64,000 nt of DNA from Marinobacter sp. HL-58 (GTDB lineage: Bacteria; Pseudomonadota; Gammaproteobacteria; Pseudomonadales; Oleiphilaceae), in assembly GCF_001314605.1 (NCBI RefSeq), contig NZ_LIHP01000004.1:453696-517695 (forward strand), written 5' to 3'. This document shows, piece after piece, positions 49,355-59,701 of the stretch. Numbering within the stretch: position 1 is the stretch's first letter; the number at the start of each line of letters is the position of its first letter. The notes under the pieces were generated by a model. The model ran no database searches, had not been told where the DNA came from, and saw nothing but the letters and a program-made list of their open reading frames with translations. The translations under genes and the position numbers were made by a program.

Positions 49355-50596
49355 TCAGACATCCAGCAGAATACGCGCCGGGTCCTCAAGCATTTCCTTG
49401 ATAGCCACCAGGAACTGCACCGCTTCCTTTCCGTCAATCATGCGGTGATCGTAAGACAGCGCCAGATACATCATGGGCTGGATCTCGACCTTGCCATTGA
49501 CCGCCATCGGGCGCTCCTGGATTTTGTGCATGCCCAGGATGGCTGTCTGCGGCGGATTCAGAATCGGTGTGGAAATCAGCGACCCGAAGATGCCGCCATT
49601 GGTAATGGTAAAGGTGCCGCCGGTCATCTCCTCGATACCCAGCTTGCCCTCTTTCGCCTTGGTTCCATACTCGACGATCTTCTTTTCGATGTCGGCAAGG
49701 CCGAGTGCATCGGTGTCACGCACGACAGGAACAACCAGGCCACGGTCACTTGAAACGGCAATACCGATATCCTGGTAACCATGGTAGACCATGTCATTGC
49801 CGTCGATGGACGCGTTCACCGCGGGGAACCGCTTCAAAGCTTCGGTCGCAGCCTTGGTGAAGAACGACATGAAGCCCAGTTTGACCCCATGACGCTTCTC
49901 GAAGCTTTCCTTGTACTGCTTGCGCAGCTCCATAACCGGGCCCATGTTCACTTCGTTGAACGTGGTGAGCATGGCAGCGGTTTGCTGGGCATTGACCAGA
50001 CGTTTGGCAATGCTGGCACGCAGGCGGGTCATGGGCACCCGCTTCTCCGGACGCTCGCCGGAGCTCACATCCACCTGGGGCATATCGCCGGCAGGCTTGG
50101 CAGCAGCAGTTGAAGCAGAGCCTGAAGACTTGCCCGCATCTATATGATTCTGGACATCTTCCTTGGTAACACGCCCATCCTTCCCGGTACCTTTGACGGC
50201 ATCCGGATTGATGTTGTTCTCTTCAGCCAGTTTGCGGGCGGCCGGGCTGAGAATGGCTTCGCCGGAAGATGGTGCCGAGGCCTCCGCGGGCTTCTCAGCC
50301 GCTTCTTCCTTCTTGCTTTCCTCTCCAGCCTTGGCAGCCGGCTTTGATTCGCCAGCGGCACCTTCCTTGAATTTGCCGACTACCTCACCGCTCTCAACGG
50401 TGTCGCCTTCGCCCTTGAGTATTTCCTCAATCACGCCATCAGCCGGAGCTACCACTTCGAGCACGACCTTGTCGGTTTCAATGTCGACAATCAGCTCGTC
50501 ACGTGAACAGGCTTCACCGGGCTGCTTGTGCCAGGTCGCGACTGTTCCCTCTGCGACCGACTCTGGGAATACGGGGGCTTTTATATCAGTTGACAT
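49355..50596 (-). CDS. sucB: Dihydrolipoyllysine succinyltransferase (E2 of 2-oxoglutarate dehydrogenase)
   Basis: 413-residue E2. Lipoyl domain (1-~77) with lipoyl Lys43 in [11 protein letters not shown]; Ala/Glu/Lys-rich linker; peripheral-subunit-binding domain (~118-152, [21 protein letters not shown]); catalytic domain with [13 protein letters not shown] containing the active-site His and Asp near residue 384. It lies 26 bp downstream of sucA. Confidence 0.97.
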   Translation of the reverse strand: MSTDIKAPVFPESVAEGTVATWHKQPGEACSRDELIVDIETDKVVLEVVAPADGVIEEILKGEGDTVESGEVVGKFKEGAAGESKPAAKAGEESKKEEAAEKPAEASAPSSGEAILSPAARKLAEENNINPDAVKGTGKDGRVTKEDVQNHIDAGKSSGSASTAAAKPAGDMPQVDVSSGERPEKRVPMTRLRASIAKRLVNAQQTAAMLTTFNEVNMGPVMELRKQYKESFEKRHGVKLGFMSFFTKAATEALKRFPAVNASIDGNDMVYHGYQDIGIAVSSDRGLVVPVVRDTDALGLADIEKKIVEYGTKAKEGKLGIEEMTGGTFTITNGGIFGSLISTPILNPPQTAILGMHKIQERPMAVNGKVEIQPMMYLALSYDHRMIDGKEAVQFLVAIKEMLEDPARILLDV

Positions 50597-50621
50597 CTCG
50601 GGTCCTTAGTTCGGTAGCTCG

Positions 50622-53459
50622 TCAGATTTCAAACGCGTCGTTAACCAGTTTTTTCTGCTCTTCAATGTGGACGGACATATGCCCACAGGCCGGAGCAGCG
50701 GAAGCGTCACGACCGGCATACTGAAGATACAGTTTGGGGTTGTGGCGATGCAGTGCATTTCTCATGTGATGCTGACTGCAGTACCAGGCACCCTGGTTCA
50801 TGGGCTCTTCCTGACACCAGAACACGTGCTTGAGCTTGCTGTACTGGCTCAGAAGCTCATCCAGGTCATCACCCGGGAACGGATACAGTTGCTCGATACG
50901 AACGATGGCAACATCGTCCCGCTCATCTGCCTTCTTGCGCTCAAGCAGGTCGAAGTAAACCTTGCCACTGCACAGAATCAGGCGATTGACTTTCTTCGGA
51001 TCGGACGGCTCTTTCTCGGGCAGCACTGTCTTGAAGGTGCCGGAGGTGAGATCGTCCAGATCGGAGGTTGCCTCTTTATGCCGCAACAGGCTCTTGGGCG
51101 TGATGGCCACCAGCGGCTTGCGCAGCGGGCGCTTGACCTGACGGCGCAGCATATGGAACACCTGCGACGGGGTGGTGGGCACACACACCTGGATGTTGTG
51201 CTCGGCCGACAGCTGCAGGAAGCGCTCGAGGCGCGCTGAACTGTGCTCAGGCCCCTGGCCTTCATAGCCGTGTGGCAGCAGCAGGGTCAGGCCACACAGG
51301 CGGCCCCACTTGTGCTCACCACTGGTCAGGAACTGGTCAATCACCACCTGGGCGCCGTTGGCAAAATCACCAAATTGCGCTTCCCAGACAACCAATCCGT
51401 TGGGAGCTGTGGTCGCGTAGCCGTACTCGAAGGCCATGACAGCCTCTTCCGACAGCAGCGAATCATAGATTTCAAACTTTGGCTGGTCCTCGGACAGATG
51501 CTCGAGAGCAATATGGGTCGAGCCATCCTTCTGATTGTGCAGAACCGCATGACGGTGAGAGAAAGTGCCCCGCCCGACGTCCTGGCCGGTAATGCGGATC
51601 GGGTGCCCTTCATGAAGAAGCGTGGCGTACGCCATGATCTCACCGTAGCCCCAGTTGATGGGCAGGGCACCGGCCGTCATCTTCTCACGGTCACTGATAA
51701 TCTTGGACACCTGGCGCTGCACACTGAAACCTTCCGGTATATGGGTCAGCTTCTTGCCAAGCTTCTGGATCGTTTTCAATGCAACACTGGATTTACACTT
51801 GGCCGTCCACTCGTGGCCCAGGTAGGGAGTCCAGTCAACGTAGAGCTCCTTGTTGGGCTCCTTGACCAGGGATTTGACCACATGGTCACCCTTGTCCAGC
51901 TCGTCGCGGTAGTCCAGCTCGATCTGCTTCGCTTCTTCCTCGCTGATAACCCCGTCGGCCACCAGTTTCTCGGCGTAGAGGTTGCGGGTGGTTGTCAGCT
52001 TGCGGATCTTGTCATACATCACCGGCTGGGTAGCGGCCGGCTCATCGGCTTCGTTGTGGCCACGGCGGCGGTAGCACACCAGGTCAATTACCACGTCGTT
52101 CTTGAATTCGTGGCGATAATCCATGGCCATCTGGGTCACAAACATGACCGCTTCAGGATCGTCCGCGTTCACGTGCAGGATGGGGGCCTGGATCATCTTG
52201 GCCACGTCCGTGCAGTACTCCGTTGAACGGGCGTCTTCCTGCTTGCTGGTGGTAAAGCCGACCTGGTTGTTGATAACGATATGGATGGTACCGCCAACAC
52301 CGTAGCCCCGGGTCTGGGACATCTGGAAGGTTTCCATGACCACGCCCTGCCCCGCAAACGCGGCATCACCGTGCATGATAATGGGAACGCACTGGGTGCC
52401 ATTGGGGTCTTCCCGGCGGGTCTGGCGGGCACGAACCGAGCCTTCAACCACCGGGGATACAATCTCAAGGTGCGACGGGTTGAACGCCAGTGCCAAGTGA
52501 ATCTCACCACCTTCTGTCATCACGTTGGATGAGAAGCCCTGGTGGTATTTCACGTCACCGGAGCCGGAATCCGCGAGCTTCTTGCCCTCGAATTCATCAA
52601 ACAGTTCTTTCGGATTCTTGCCGAGCGTATTGACCAGAACGTTCAGGCGTCCGCGGTGAGCCATGCCCAGCACGATTTCCTTGGCGCCATAGCTTCCGGC
52701 CCGCTGAATCAGTTCGTCCAGACACGGAATCAGGCTTTCACCACCTTCAAGGCCGAAACGCTTTACGCCGGGATACCGTGAACCCAGGTACTTTTCCAGT
52801 CCTTCTGCTGCCGTCAGGCGCTCGAGAAGATGCTTGCGGGTAGCGGCTTCATAATTGGGGCGCGAGCGAACCGGCTCCATGCGCTGCTGGAACCACCGCT
52901 TGATGCGGGTATCAACAACATGCATGTATTCGGCGCCGATGCTTTCGCAATAGGTCTGGCGCAGCCCATCCACGATGTCCCGCAACTTCATGGTCTCGGA
53001 ACCGAAGTTCAGGGAGCCGGTCTGGAACTCAAGGTCGTAATCTGCTTCCGAAAGCTCATGGAATGAAGGATCGAGATCTTCCACCTGCGGGCGATTCCAG
53101 ACCCCGAGAGGGTCAAGTTTCGCTTCCTGGTGACCCCGGAAACGAAAGGCATTGATCAGCTGGAGCACCCGAATCTGCTTCTTGTCCGCATCCGCGGTTG
53201 CGCTGGCAGGCACGCCACTGGAGGCAAGAAAACGCTGATTCCGGGAAATATGCTCGAACTGCTGGCGTATAGATGAATGATCTATATCGCGGCCTTTGTA
53301 GCCATCCACACTGGGAAGTTTGTCGAAATAGCTGCGCCATTCTTCCGGCACTGCATTGGGGTCTGTCAGGTAGGTTTCGAAAAGCTGTTCAACATAGGCA
53401 AGATTCCCCCCCTGTAGGTGGGAAGTCTGCCATAACTGCTCCATTATGCTTTCGTGCAT
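50622..53459 (-). CDS. sucA: 2-oxoglutarate dehydrogenase E1
   Basis: 945-residue thiamine-diphosphate enzyme that decarboxylates 2-oxoglutarate and transfers succinyl to SucB. The ATG at 53459 (MHESIMEQLWQTSHLQGGNLAYVEQLFETY) matches the SucA N-terminus; a 50-residue extension upstream in frame crosses the promoter and is rejected. Conserved features: MAHRGRLNVLVN, GDAAFAGQGVVMET and GYGYATTAPNG-like YGYATTAPNG. Weak AAGGTGAG precedes the ATG. Preceded by a palindrome and a possible -10 box. Confidence 0.96.
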   Translation of the reverse strand: MHESIMEQLWQTSHLQGGNLAYVEQLFETYLTDPNAVPEEWRSYFDKLPSVDGYKGRDIDHSSIRQQFEHISRNQRFLASSGVPASATADADKKQIRVLQLINAFRFRGHQEAKLDPLGVWNRPQVEDLDPSFHELSEADYDLEFQTGSLNFGSETMKLRDIVDGLRQTYCESIGAEYMHVVDTRIKRWFQQRMEPVRSRPNYEAATRKHLLERLTAAEGLEKYLGSRYPGVKRFGLEGGESLIPCLDELIQRAGSYGAKEIVLGMAHRGRLNVLVNTLGKNPKELFDEFEGKKLADSGSGDVKYHQGFSSNVMTEGGEIHLALAFNPSHLEIVSPVVEGSVRARQTRREDPNGTQCVPIIMHGDAAFAGQGVVMETFQMSQTRGYGVGGTIHIVINNQVGFTTSKQEDARSTEYCTDVAKMIQAPILHVNADDPEAVMFVTQMAMDYRHEFKNDVVIDLVCYRRRGHNEADEPAATQPVMYDKIRKLTTTRNLYAEKLVADGVISEEEAKQIELDYRDELDKGDHVVKSLVKEPNKELYVDWTPYLGHEWTAKCKSSVALKTIQKLGKKLTHIPEGFSVQRQVSKIISDREKMTAGALPINWGYGEIMAYATLLHEGHPIRITGQDVGRGTFSHRHAVLHNQKDGSTHIALEHLSEDQPKFEIYDSLLSEEAVMAFEYGYATTAPNGLVVWEAQFGDFANGAQVVIDQFLTSGEHKWGRLCGLTLLLPHGYEGQGPEHSSARLERFLQLSAEHNIQVCVPTTPSQVFHMLRRQVKRPLRKPLVAITPKSLLRHKEATSDLDDLTSGTFKTVLPEKEPSDPKKVNRLILCSGKVYFDLLERKKADERDDVAIVRIEQLYPFPGDDLDELLSQYSKLKHVFWCQEEPMNQGAWYCSQHHMRNALHRHNPKLYLQYAGRDASAAPACGHMSVHIEEQKKLVNDAFEI

Positions 53460-53595
53460 TTTGAATAGCTCACCTTGGGCTGGTGCGGGGAGCTGGCTAT
53501 GGTCGGCCAGGGGTATATCTGAGTCAATACGGGTTTTTACGGGATCGACTGTGGCCACCACACCCAACAAGGATGTTTTCCGTTCCCCGGTGGTT

Positions 53596-53644
53596 ATTAT
53601 ACTCAGCAAAGCCGTGAAGGAACCTTATAAGTTCCTGTCACGGC
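53596..53644 (-). promoter_or_regulatory. Palindrome and -10 box upstream of sucA
   Basis: A near-perfect inverted repeat (53611-53644; GCCGTGAAGGAAC / GTTCCTGTCACGGC with one inserted base) lies next to a -10-like TATAAT read on the minus strand (53596-53601). The palindrome would cover the -35 region, so it may be an operator controlling sucA, or a hairpin ending transcription from sdhB. The window 53460-53768 holds only this and a second hairpin. Confidence 0.5.
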
Positions 53645-53692
53645 CCGCGTAGTTTGCACCCTGTTAAGACTTTTGACTATAAGCCTTTGGTT

Positions 53693-53720
53693 GAAGAGCC
53701 CGCGTCGTTGCGGGCTCTTC
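53693..53720 (-). terminator. Hairpin between sdhB and sucA
   Basis: Perfect 11-bp stem GAAGAGCCCGC / GCGGGCTCTTC with a 6-nt loop, about 48 bp after the sdhB stop. The following sequence (AACC) is not U-rich, so partial termination or RNA processing is as likely as full termination. Confidence 0.5.
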
Positions 53721-53768
53721 CGGGTACGAGCTCTGCCAGCACAGTATAGACCCTGTGCCGGATTCTGC

Positions 53769-54473
53769 TTAAGTTGCCCGCTGAAGCAGAAGATTGCGGA
53801 TATGGCCGATCGCCCTTGTGGGGTTGAGGCCTTTGGGACAGACACTGACACAGTTCATGATACCGCGACAGCGGAATACGCTGAACGGGTCGTCAAGGTT
53901 GGCAAGACGCTCTTCCTGGGCGGTATCGCGGCTATCCGCCAGGAAGCGGTACGCCTGCAACAGCCCAGCCGGGCCAATAAACTTGTCCGGGTTCCACCAG
54001 AAAGACGGACAGGCCGTGGAACAGCAGGCACAGAGAATACACTCGTACAGGCCGTCCAGTTTCTCCCGGTCTTCCGGAGACTGGTAGCGCTCAATCGCGG
54101 GTGCCGGCGTATCGTTCACCAGGTAGGGCATGACCTTTTCGTACTGCTTGTAGAAAAGACTCATATCCACGACCAGATCCCGGATAACCGGCAGGCCCGG
54201 CAGCGGGCGCAGAACCAGCTTGTTGTTCTTGAGAACCTCAGACAGCGGAGTAATACAGGCAAGACCGTTCTTGCCGTTCATGTTCATGCCATCTGAACCA
54301 CACACACCTTCCCGGCAGGAACGGCGGTAGGCCATTGAAGGATCCTGCTCCTTGATCAGGTTCAGCACATCCAGAACCATCAGGTCCTTGCCGGCCGGAA
54401 TTTCCAGCTCCACGTCCTGCATGTAGGGCGCATTATCTGTTTCCGGGTTATAGCGGTACAGGCTTACTAACAT
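53769..54473 (-). CDS. sdhB: Succinate dehydrogenase iron-sulfur subunit
   Basis: 234-residue subunit carrying three Fe-S clusters: 2Fe-2S in CREGVCGSDGMNMNGKNGLAC, 4Fe-4S in CILCACCSTACP, and 3Fe-4S/4Fe-4S in CRGIMNCVSVCPKGLNP. It passes electrons from SdhA to the quinone site of SdhCD. It lies 14 bp downstream of sdhA. Confidence 0.97.
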   Translation of the reverse strand: MLVSLYRYNPETDNAPYMQDVELEIPAGKDLMVLDVLNLIKEQDPSMAYRRSCREGVCGSDGMNMNGKNGLACITPLSEVLKNNKLVLRPLPGLPVIRDLVVDMSLFYKQYEKVMPYLVNDTPAPAIERYQSPEDREKLDGLYECILCACCSTACPSFWWNPDKFIGPAGLLQAYRFLADSRDTAQEERLANLDDPFSVFRCRGIMNCVSVCPKGLNPTRAIGHIRNLLLQRAT

Positions 54474-54487
54474 TGCTCAATCCCCCC

Positions 54488-56260
54488 CTAGTAAGTCCGG
54501 ATCTTCGGCTGGAATGTTTCAACCGTTTTCGGAGCGAAGTTCACGTCACGCTTGCCAACACGCTTGTCCAGCGGGAAGTAAAGCGAATGCTTCAGCCAGT
54601 TTTCGTCATCACGCTCGGTGAAGTCATTACGGGCGTGGGCACCACGGCTCTCTTTACGTTCGAAGGCTGAAACAGCTGTTGCCAGGGCAACTTCGTATAG
54701 ATTGTCCAGCTCGAGAGCTTCGATACGCGCGGTGTTGAAGGCGCCACTGGTATCGGCCAACTTGGTGTTGCGAACACGCTCACCAATTGCTTCCAGCTTC
54801 TTGAGGCCTTCTTCCATGCTGTTGCCGTCACGGAATACACCAAAATACAGCTGCATGCAGTTCTGCAGGTCCTTACGAACCTCGGCGACACTCTCGCCTT
54901 CAGAAGCACTGTTCAGGCGGTCAAGACGAGCCATTGCGTTCTTGATGTCCTGCTCGCTGGCACCATCAACCTCGAAGCCGCCACGGAGCTGCTCTTCAAT
55001 ATGCAGGCCAGCCGCGCGACCGAACACCACCAGATCCAGCAGCGAGTTGCCACCAAGACGATTGGCGCCGTGTACAGATACACAGGCAGCCTCGCCACAG
55101 GCGAACAGCCCGGGAATCGGCTTGTCGTTGCCATTCTCGTCCTGGGTCAGGGCCTGGCCGCCGACGTTCGTGGGAATACCGCCCATCATGTAATGGCAGG
55201 TCGGTACAACCGGCACCGGTTCTTTTACCGGGTCCACGTGTGCGAAGGTACGTGACAGCTCACAGATACCCGGCAGACGCAGGTTCAGGGTCTCTTCACC
55301 CAGGTGGTCCAGCTTCAGCAATACGTGATCCTTGTCCGGGCCACAACCACGGCCTTCCAGGATCTCGATGACCATGGAGCGGGCTACAACATCCCGGCCT
55401 GCCAGGTCTTTCGCGTTCGGAGCGTAACGCTCCATGAAGCGCTCACCCTCGGAGTTGATCAGGTAACCGCCCTCACCCCGGCAACCTTCGGTCACCAGTG
55501 TGCCCGCACCGTGAATACCGGTGGGGTGGAACTGCCACATTTCCATGTCCTGCATCGGGAAGCCAGCGCGCAGCGCCATGCCGATACCATCGCCGGTGTT
55601 GATCAGGGCATTGGTGGTGGAAGCATAAATACGGCCGGCACCGCCGGTGGCCAGAACCGTTGCCTTGGACTTTATATAGACCACTTCACCGGTCTCGATC
55701 TCGATGGCAACCACACCAACCACTTCGTTCTTGCTGTTCTTGACCAGATCTACCGCGTACCACTCGTTAAGGAACGTGGTACCGCCCTTGAGATTTGCCT
55801 GGTAGAGCGTGTGCAACAACGCATGACCGGTGCGGTCGGCAGCGGCACAGGTACGAGCCGCCTGGGCGGGATTATCCGGCCCCTTGGACTGGCCACCGAA
55901 CGGGCGCTGATAGATACGGCCCTGCTCGGTCCGTGAGAACGGCAGTCCCATGTGCTCAAGCTCGAAGACAGCCTGGGGACCTACGGAACACATATACTCG
56001 ATAGCGTCCTGGTCACCGATATAGTCGGAGCCCTTGACGGTATCGTACATGTGCCAGCGCCAGTCATCGTTGGGATCGGCACTGGCGATCGCGCAGGTGA
56101 TGCCGCCCTGGGCAGACACTGTGTGGGAACGCGTCGGAAAAACCTTGGTGATACACGCGGTATTGACGCCGGACTCGGTCAACTGAAGGGCGGCACGCAT
56201 ACCGGCACCGCCACCACCGATAACAATCGCGTCGTAAGACATGGTCTTGATATTAGCCAT
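54488..56260 (-). CDS. sdhA: Succinate dehydrogenase flavoprotein subunit
   Basis: 590-residue FAD-binding catalytic subunit converting succinate to fumarate. Dinucleotide motif [15 protein letters not shown], covalent FAD His46 in [11 protein letters not shown], and the active-site motif [22 protein letters not shown]. Full length. It lies 3 bp downstream of sdhD and is followed by sdhB. Confidence 0.97.
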   Translation of the reverse strand: MANIKTMSYDAIVIGGGGAGMRAALQLTESGVNTACITKVFPTRSHTVSAQGGITCAIASADPNDDWRWHMYDTVKGSDYIGDQDAIEYMCSVGPQAVFELEHMGLPFSRTEQGRIYQRPFGGQSKGPDNPAQAARTCAAADRTGHALLHTLYQANLKGGTTFLNEWYAVDLVKNSKNEVVGVVAIEIETGEVVYIKSKATVLATGGAGRIYASTTNALINTGDGIGMALRAGFPMQDMEMWQFHPTGIHGAGTLVTEGCRGEGGYLINSEGERFMERYAPNAKDLAGRDVVARSMVIEILEGRGCGPDKDHVLLKLDHLGEETLNLRLPGICELSRTFAHVDPVKEPVPVVPTCHYMMGGIPTNVGGQALTQDENGNDKPIPGLFACGEAACVSVHGANRLGGNSLLDLVVFGRAAGLHIEEQLRGGFEVDGASEQDIKNAMARLDRLNSASEGESVAEVRKDLQNCMQLYFGVFRDGNSMEEGLKKLEAIGERVRNTKLADTSGAFNTARIEALELDNLYEVALATAVSAFERKESRGAHARNDFTERDDENWLKHSLYFPLDKRVGKRDVNFAPKTVETFQPKIRTY

Positions 56261-56263
56261 TAA

Positions 56264-56608
56264 TTAAAGCCCCCAAAGAATCTGAATGCCCCAGACTACA
56301 TACACGAACATTGTCAAACCACACAGTGCCTGGACCAGGAACCGGGGCAGCGTCGCCTTGATGTAATCCGTTGTAACTGTCCAGAGCCCCACCCAGGCGT
56401 GCGCGCCGATAGAGAGCAAGGCAAGCAGGGTGAAGATACGGAACCAGGTCTGATCAAACAGGGAAGACCAGGTTTCGTAATTGACGTCGGATGTCAGGAT
56501 GAAACCAAACAGAAAAATTGTATACAGAGCAAGTACGTAGGCGGTGACGCGCTGGATCAGCCAGTCGAATACGCCGCTGCGTCCGAGATTCGTTACGCTG
56601 TTTACCAT
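56264..56608 (-). CDS. sdhD: Succinate dehydrogenase membrane anchor subunit SdhD
   Basis: 114-residue membrane subunit with three helices. The conserved Ser/Arg region (DWLIQRVTAYVLA) and the haem-ligand helix containing GAHAWVGLWTVTTDYI are present. Overlaps the sdhC end by 7 bp, so the two anchors are translationally coupled. Confidence 0.92.
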   Translation of the reverse strand: MVNSVTNLGRSGVFDWLIQRVTAYVLALYTIFLFGFILTSDVNYETWSSLFDQTWFRIFTLLALLSIGAHAWVGLWTVTTDYIKATLPRFLVQALCGLTMFVYVVWGIQILWGL

Positions 56609-56976
56609 ACCCAGACTCCTGCAAGAAGGATGAGAATAACGGAAACCACAATTGTGGCTTTCGCCGCGAGCCGGCCACTTTCCAGCTCTTCACCGATGCC
56701 CATATCCATCAGCAGGTGCTTGATACCCGCAACCAGGTGGTACAACAAGGCAGACAGAATGCCCCAGGTAATCAGCTTCGCAAGGAAGCCGTCCAGCAAC
56801 CCACTAACACGGCTGTAGCCCTCTTCCCCTGAAAGGGAAAGCTGAAGTCCGTAAAGCATGAAAGCAACACCGACAAAAATGATGATGCCACTGACGCGAT
56901 GCAGTATGGACGTGATGGCTGGCAGCGGAAAATGGAACTTGCCGAGATCGAGATTTACTGGTCGTTTGCTATTCAC
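56602..56976 (-). CDS. sdhC: Succinate dehydrogenase cytochrome b556 subunit SdhC
   Basis: 124-residue membrane subunit. The signature RPVNLDLGKFHFPLPAITSILHRVSG and the haem-binding helix YHLVAGIKHLLMDMG define it. First gene of the sdhCDAB unit; the intergenic region to gltA (56977-57433) holds divergent promoters and palindromes. Confidence 0.95.
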   Translation of the reverse strand: MNSKRPVNLDLGKFHFPLPAITSILHRVSGIIIFVGVAFMLYGLQLSLSGEEGYSRVSGLLDGFLAKLITWGILSALLYHLVAGIKHLLMDMGIGEELESGRLAAKATIVVSVILILLAGVWVW

Positions 56977-57159
56977 AGCGCTCTCACACTCTCTCTTGGT
57001 TCCGCGGGCCGGAAAAAACCGGATGCGGATGGTTGGTATGTAAGGATCATCGTGCTGAACGAATCCGGCACACGATTGGCTAAGGAGGGAGAAAAACCGG
57101 CATGCGCTCTTGTGATATCTGACGCTGCGGCCTGGTATATCCCCGATTCCGGGATACGG

Positions 57160-57188
57160 ATTATAAGGAGTACCCCTGTCAATTACAA
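57160..57188 (-). promoter_or_regulatory. Sigma-70 promoter of sdhCDAB
   Basis: On the minus strand -35 TTGTAA and -10 TATAAT are 17 bp apart, giving a leader of about 180 nt before sdhC. Confidence 0.65.
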
Positions 57189-57282
57189 ACGGGCAACCTT
57201 GCGAAAGCCTGTAAAATCAGGGCCCGTCACTCGCTATTTAGATAATTGACAAATTCAATTCTGGCTGCCGGATGGGCGTATT

Positions 57283-57321
57283 CCGGATTTCCCTGATTGA
57301 CAGCGAATGTCAAATATCCGG
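57283..57321. promoter_or_regulatory. Nested palindromes upstream of gltA
   Basis: The inner inverted repeat TTGACA-GCGAA-TGTCAA (57297-57313) lies inside an outer pair CCGGAT (57283-57288) / ATCCGG (57316-57321). It ends 17 bp before the gltA -35 box, so it is a candidate activator or repressor site controlling gltA and perhaps sdhC. Confidence 0.5.
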
Positions 57322-57338
57322 TTTTATTGCCTCCTCCA

Positions 57339-57366
57339 TTGACAAAAAAAGCCAACGCCCTATATT
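57339..57366 (+). promoter_or_regulatory. Sigma-70 promoter of gltA
   Basis: TTGACA and TATATT separated by 16 bp, about 68 bp before the gltA ATG. Confidence 0.7.
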
Positions 57367-57433
57367 TTGCCGCCAGTTTTGCGATAATACGCGCCTTCTA
57401 GCGCATCCAAATGCTGATAAATAGGAGAGCACC

Positions 57434-58705
57434 ATGACCGACAGGAAAGCCACACTTTCGGTGGGTGACAAGTCCATCGAGCTACCGGTTTACTCAGGCA
57501 CCGTCGGCCCTGACGTCATTGACGTGAGAAGCCTGGTCCAGGAAGGCGTCTTCACTTACGACCCCGGATTTGTATCAACTGCGGCCTGTGAATCACAGAT
57601 CACCTACATTGACGGCGCCAACGGTGTTCTCCTGCACCGGGGCTACCCGATTGAAGAACTGGCGGAAAACTCGGACTACCTTGAAGTCTGCTACCTGCTG
57701 CTCAACGGCGAGCTGCCCACCGCAGAAGAGAACCGGAATTTCCATGAAACCATCAAAAGCCACACCATGCTGCACGACCAGATGCGCAACTTCTACCAGG
57801 GTTTCCGCCGGGACGCGCATCCGATGGCCATCATGTGTGGCGTGGTAGGCGCCCTGTCTGCCTTCTACCATGACCAGATGGACGTTACCAACCTGCACCA
57901 GCGGGAAATCACGGCCCACCGCCTGATCGCAAAGATGCCCACTATTGCCGCCTGGTCCTACAAGTACAGCATTGGCCAGCCGTTCATGTACCCCCGTAAC
58001 GACCTGTCCTACTCCGAAAACTTCCTGCAGATGATGTTTGGCGTTCCCTGCGAGGAATACAAGCCAAATCCGATCCTGGCCAAGGCCATGGACAAGATCT
58101 TCATCCTGCACGCGGACCATGAACAGAACGCCTCGACTTCCACAGTACGCCTGGCAGGCTCTACCGGTGCCAACCCCTATGCATGCATTGCCTCGGGCAT
58201 TGCAGCACTCTGGGGACCGGCTCACGGCGGTGCCAACGAAGCCGTTCTGGACATGCTTGCTGAAATCGGCGATGAGAGCAATATCGAGAAGTTCATTGCC
58301 AAGGCCAAGGACAAAGACGATCCGTTCCGCCTCATGGGCTTCGGCCATCGGGTTTACAAGAACTTCGATCCCCGGGCCAAAGTAATGGCGGAAACTGCCC
58401 ACGAAGTATTGACGGAACTGGGTCTGGAAAACGACCCGCTGCTGAAAATCGCCCAGCGCCTGGAAAAGATTGCCCTGGAAGACGACTACTTCGTCCAGCG
58501 CAAGCTGTACCCCAATGTGGACTTCTACTCCGGCCTGATCCTCAAGGCAATTGGCATTCCCACGTCCATGTTTACAGTGATCTTCGCCCTGTCACGGACC
58601 ATCGGCTGGTTCTCTCACTGGAACGAAATGGTCAGCGGCGACTACCGCATTGGCCGCCCGCGCCAACTGTATACCGGCGAAAAAGCCCGGAAATACCCGA
58701 AGTAA
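57434..58705 (+). CDS. gltA: Citrate synthase
   Basis: 423-residue type II (NADH-sensitive, hexameric) citrate synthase that condenses acetyl-CoA with oxaloacetate. Catalytic His residues lie in the [24 protein letters not shown] region and in [15 protein letters not shown]; the catalytic Asp lies in VDFYSG. GGAGAG precedes the ATG. Transcribed divergently from sdhCDAB, as in pseudomonads, with its own terminator. Confidence 0.97.
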   Translation: MTDRKATLSVGDKSIELPVYSGTVGPDVIDVRSLVQEGVFTYDPGFVSTAACESQITYIDGANGVLLHRGYPIEELAENSDYLEVCYLLLNGELPTAEENRNFHETIKSHTMLHDQMRNFYQGFRRDAHPMAIMCGVVGALSAFYHDQMDVTNLHQREITAHRLIAKMPTIAAWSYKYSIGQPFMYPRNDLSYSENFLQMMFGVPCEEYKPNPILAKAMDKIFILHADHEQNASTSTVRLAGSTGANPYACIASGIAALWGPAHGGANEAVLDMLAEIGDESNIEKFIAKAKDKDDPFRLMGFGHRVYKNFDPRAKVMAETAHEVLTELGLENDPLLKIAQRLEKIALEDDYFVQRKLYPNVDFYSGLILKAIGIPTSMFTVIFALSRTIGWFSHWNEMVSGDYRIGRPRQLYTGEKARKYPK

Positions 58706-58731
58706 TCCCTCGGGCAGGGATTACCGAAATC

Positions 58732-58758
58732 AAGGCCGCTGCATAGCGGCCTTTTTTG
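58732..58758 (+). terminator. Rho-independent terminator of gltA
   Basis: AAGGCCGCT / AGCGGCCTT stem with a 4-nt loop followed by TTTTTT, 27 bp after the gltA stop. Confidence 0.9.
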
Positions 58759-58826
58759 TGTCCGCGCATTCTGTAATGATTGACGCTGTTTTCCCCAACA
58801 ATAATCGGATTCCGGAGACAGACTTT

Positions 58827-59699
58827 ATGAGTGTAACCGCAGCATTCATCGGACTCGGCATCATGGGTTACCCCATGGCCGGTCACCTGGCAACAGCAGG
58901 AATCGACACACGGGTGTGGAACCGTAGCGCCGAGAAATCCGCCTCCTGGGCCGGGAAATACCCGGGCAAGGCCTGCGACTCCATTGCCAGCACGGTGATG
59001 GAGGCCGACTTCGTGTTCACCTGTGTTGGTGCTGATCGCGATCTGGCAGAGGTATACGAGGGACCCGATGGCATCATTGCCAACGCCAAGCCCGGAGCGG
59101 TGCTTGTGGACCATACGACCGCCTCCGCCGGTATCGCCGAACAACTGGCGCAGCTGGCCAGGGCCCGCAACCTCGGGTTTCTTGACGCGCCGGTGTCCGG
59201 CGGCCAGCAGGGTGCTGAAAACGGTCAGCTTACCATTATGTGTGGTGGTGAAGACGAGCCATTCTCCCAGGCAAAACCGCTCATGGAACACTACGCCAAG
59301 GCCCTGAATCTCATGGGTCCGGTAGGCAGTGGCCAGAGAACCAAAATGGTCAACCAGATCGCCATTGCCGGCCTGGTCCAGGGCTTGTCCGAGGCTCTCC
59401 ACTTCGCCGAGCAGGCAGACCTGGACGTGCGAAAAGTCGTGGACGTCATCTCCAAGGGCGCTGCCCAGTCATGGCAGATGGAGAACCGCTCGGGCACCAT
59501 GATTGATGGAGAATTCGAGCACGGATTCGCCGTCGACTGGATGCGAAAGGACCTGGCCATCTGTCTTGAGGAAGCCCGCAAGAACGGTTCAAAAATCCCC
59601 GTTGCGGCCCTGGTGGACCAGTTCTATGGCGATGTGCAGGATATGGGCGGGCGCCGCTGGGATACGTCGTCGCTGATCCAGCGCCTGCGGAAGAAGTGA
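58827..59699 (+). CDS. Beta-hydroxyacid dehydrogenase (3-hydroxyisobutyrate dehydrogenase family)
   Basis: 290-residue NAD(P)-dependent enzyme. N-terminal Rossmann motif AFIGLGIMGYPMAGHLATAG, substrate motif DAPVSGGQQGAENGQLTIMCGG, and catalytic Lys in GPVGSGQRTKMVNQ. The family reduces or oxidises small 3-hydroxy acids such as tartronate semialdehyde, 3-hydroxyisobutyrate or glyoxylate (GlxR-like). The ATG at 58827 with CCGGAGACAG upstream starts the Rossmann motif; longer frames overlap gltA. Substrate unassigned. Confidence 0.88.
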   Translation: MSVTAAFIGLGIMGYPMAGHLATAGIDTRVWNRSAEKSASWAGKYPGKACDSIASTVMEADFVFTCVGADRDLAEVYEGPDGIIANAKPGAVLVDHTTASAGIAEQLAQLARARNLGFLDAPVSGGQQGAENGQLTIMCGGEDEPFSQAKPLMEHYAKALNLMGPVGSGQRTKMVNQIAIAGLVQGLSEALHFAEQADLDVRKVVDVISKGAAQSWQMENRSGTMIDGEFEHGFAVDWMRKDLAICLEEARKNGSKIPVAALVDQFYGDVQDMGGRRWDTSSLIQRLRKK

Positions 59700-59701
59700 T
59701 A

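Noticed and set aside
56977..57433. Possible small ORFs in the sdhC-gltA intergenic region
   Set aside because: The candidate frames lack ribosome-binding sites and overlap promoter and palindrome sequences; I see only regulatory DNA here.
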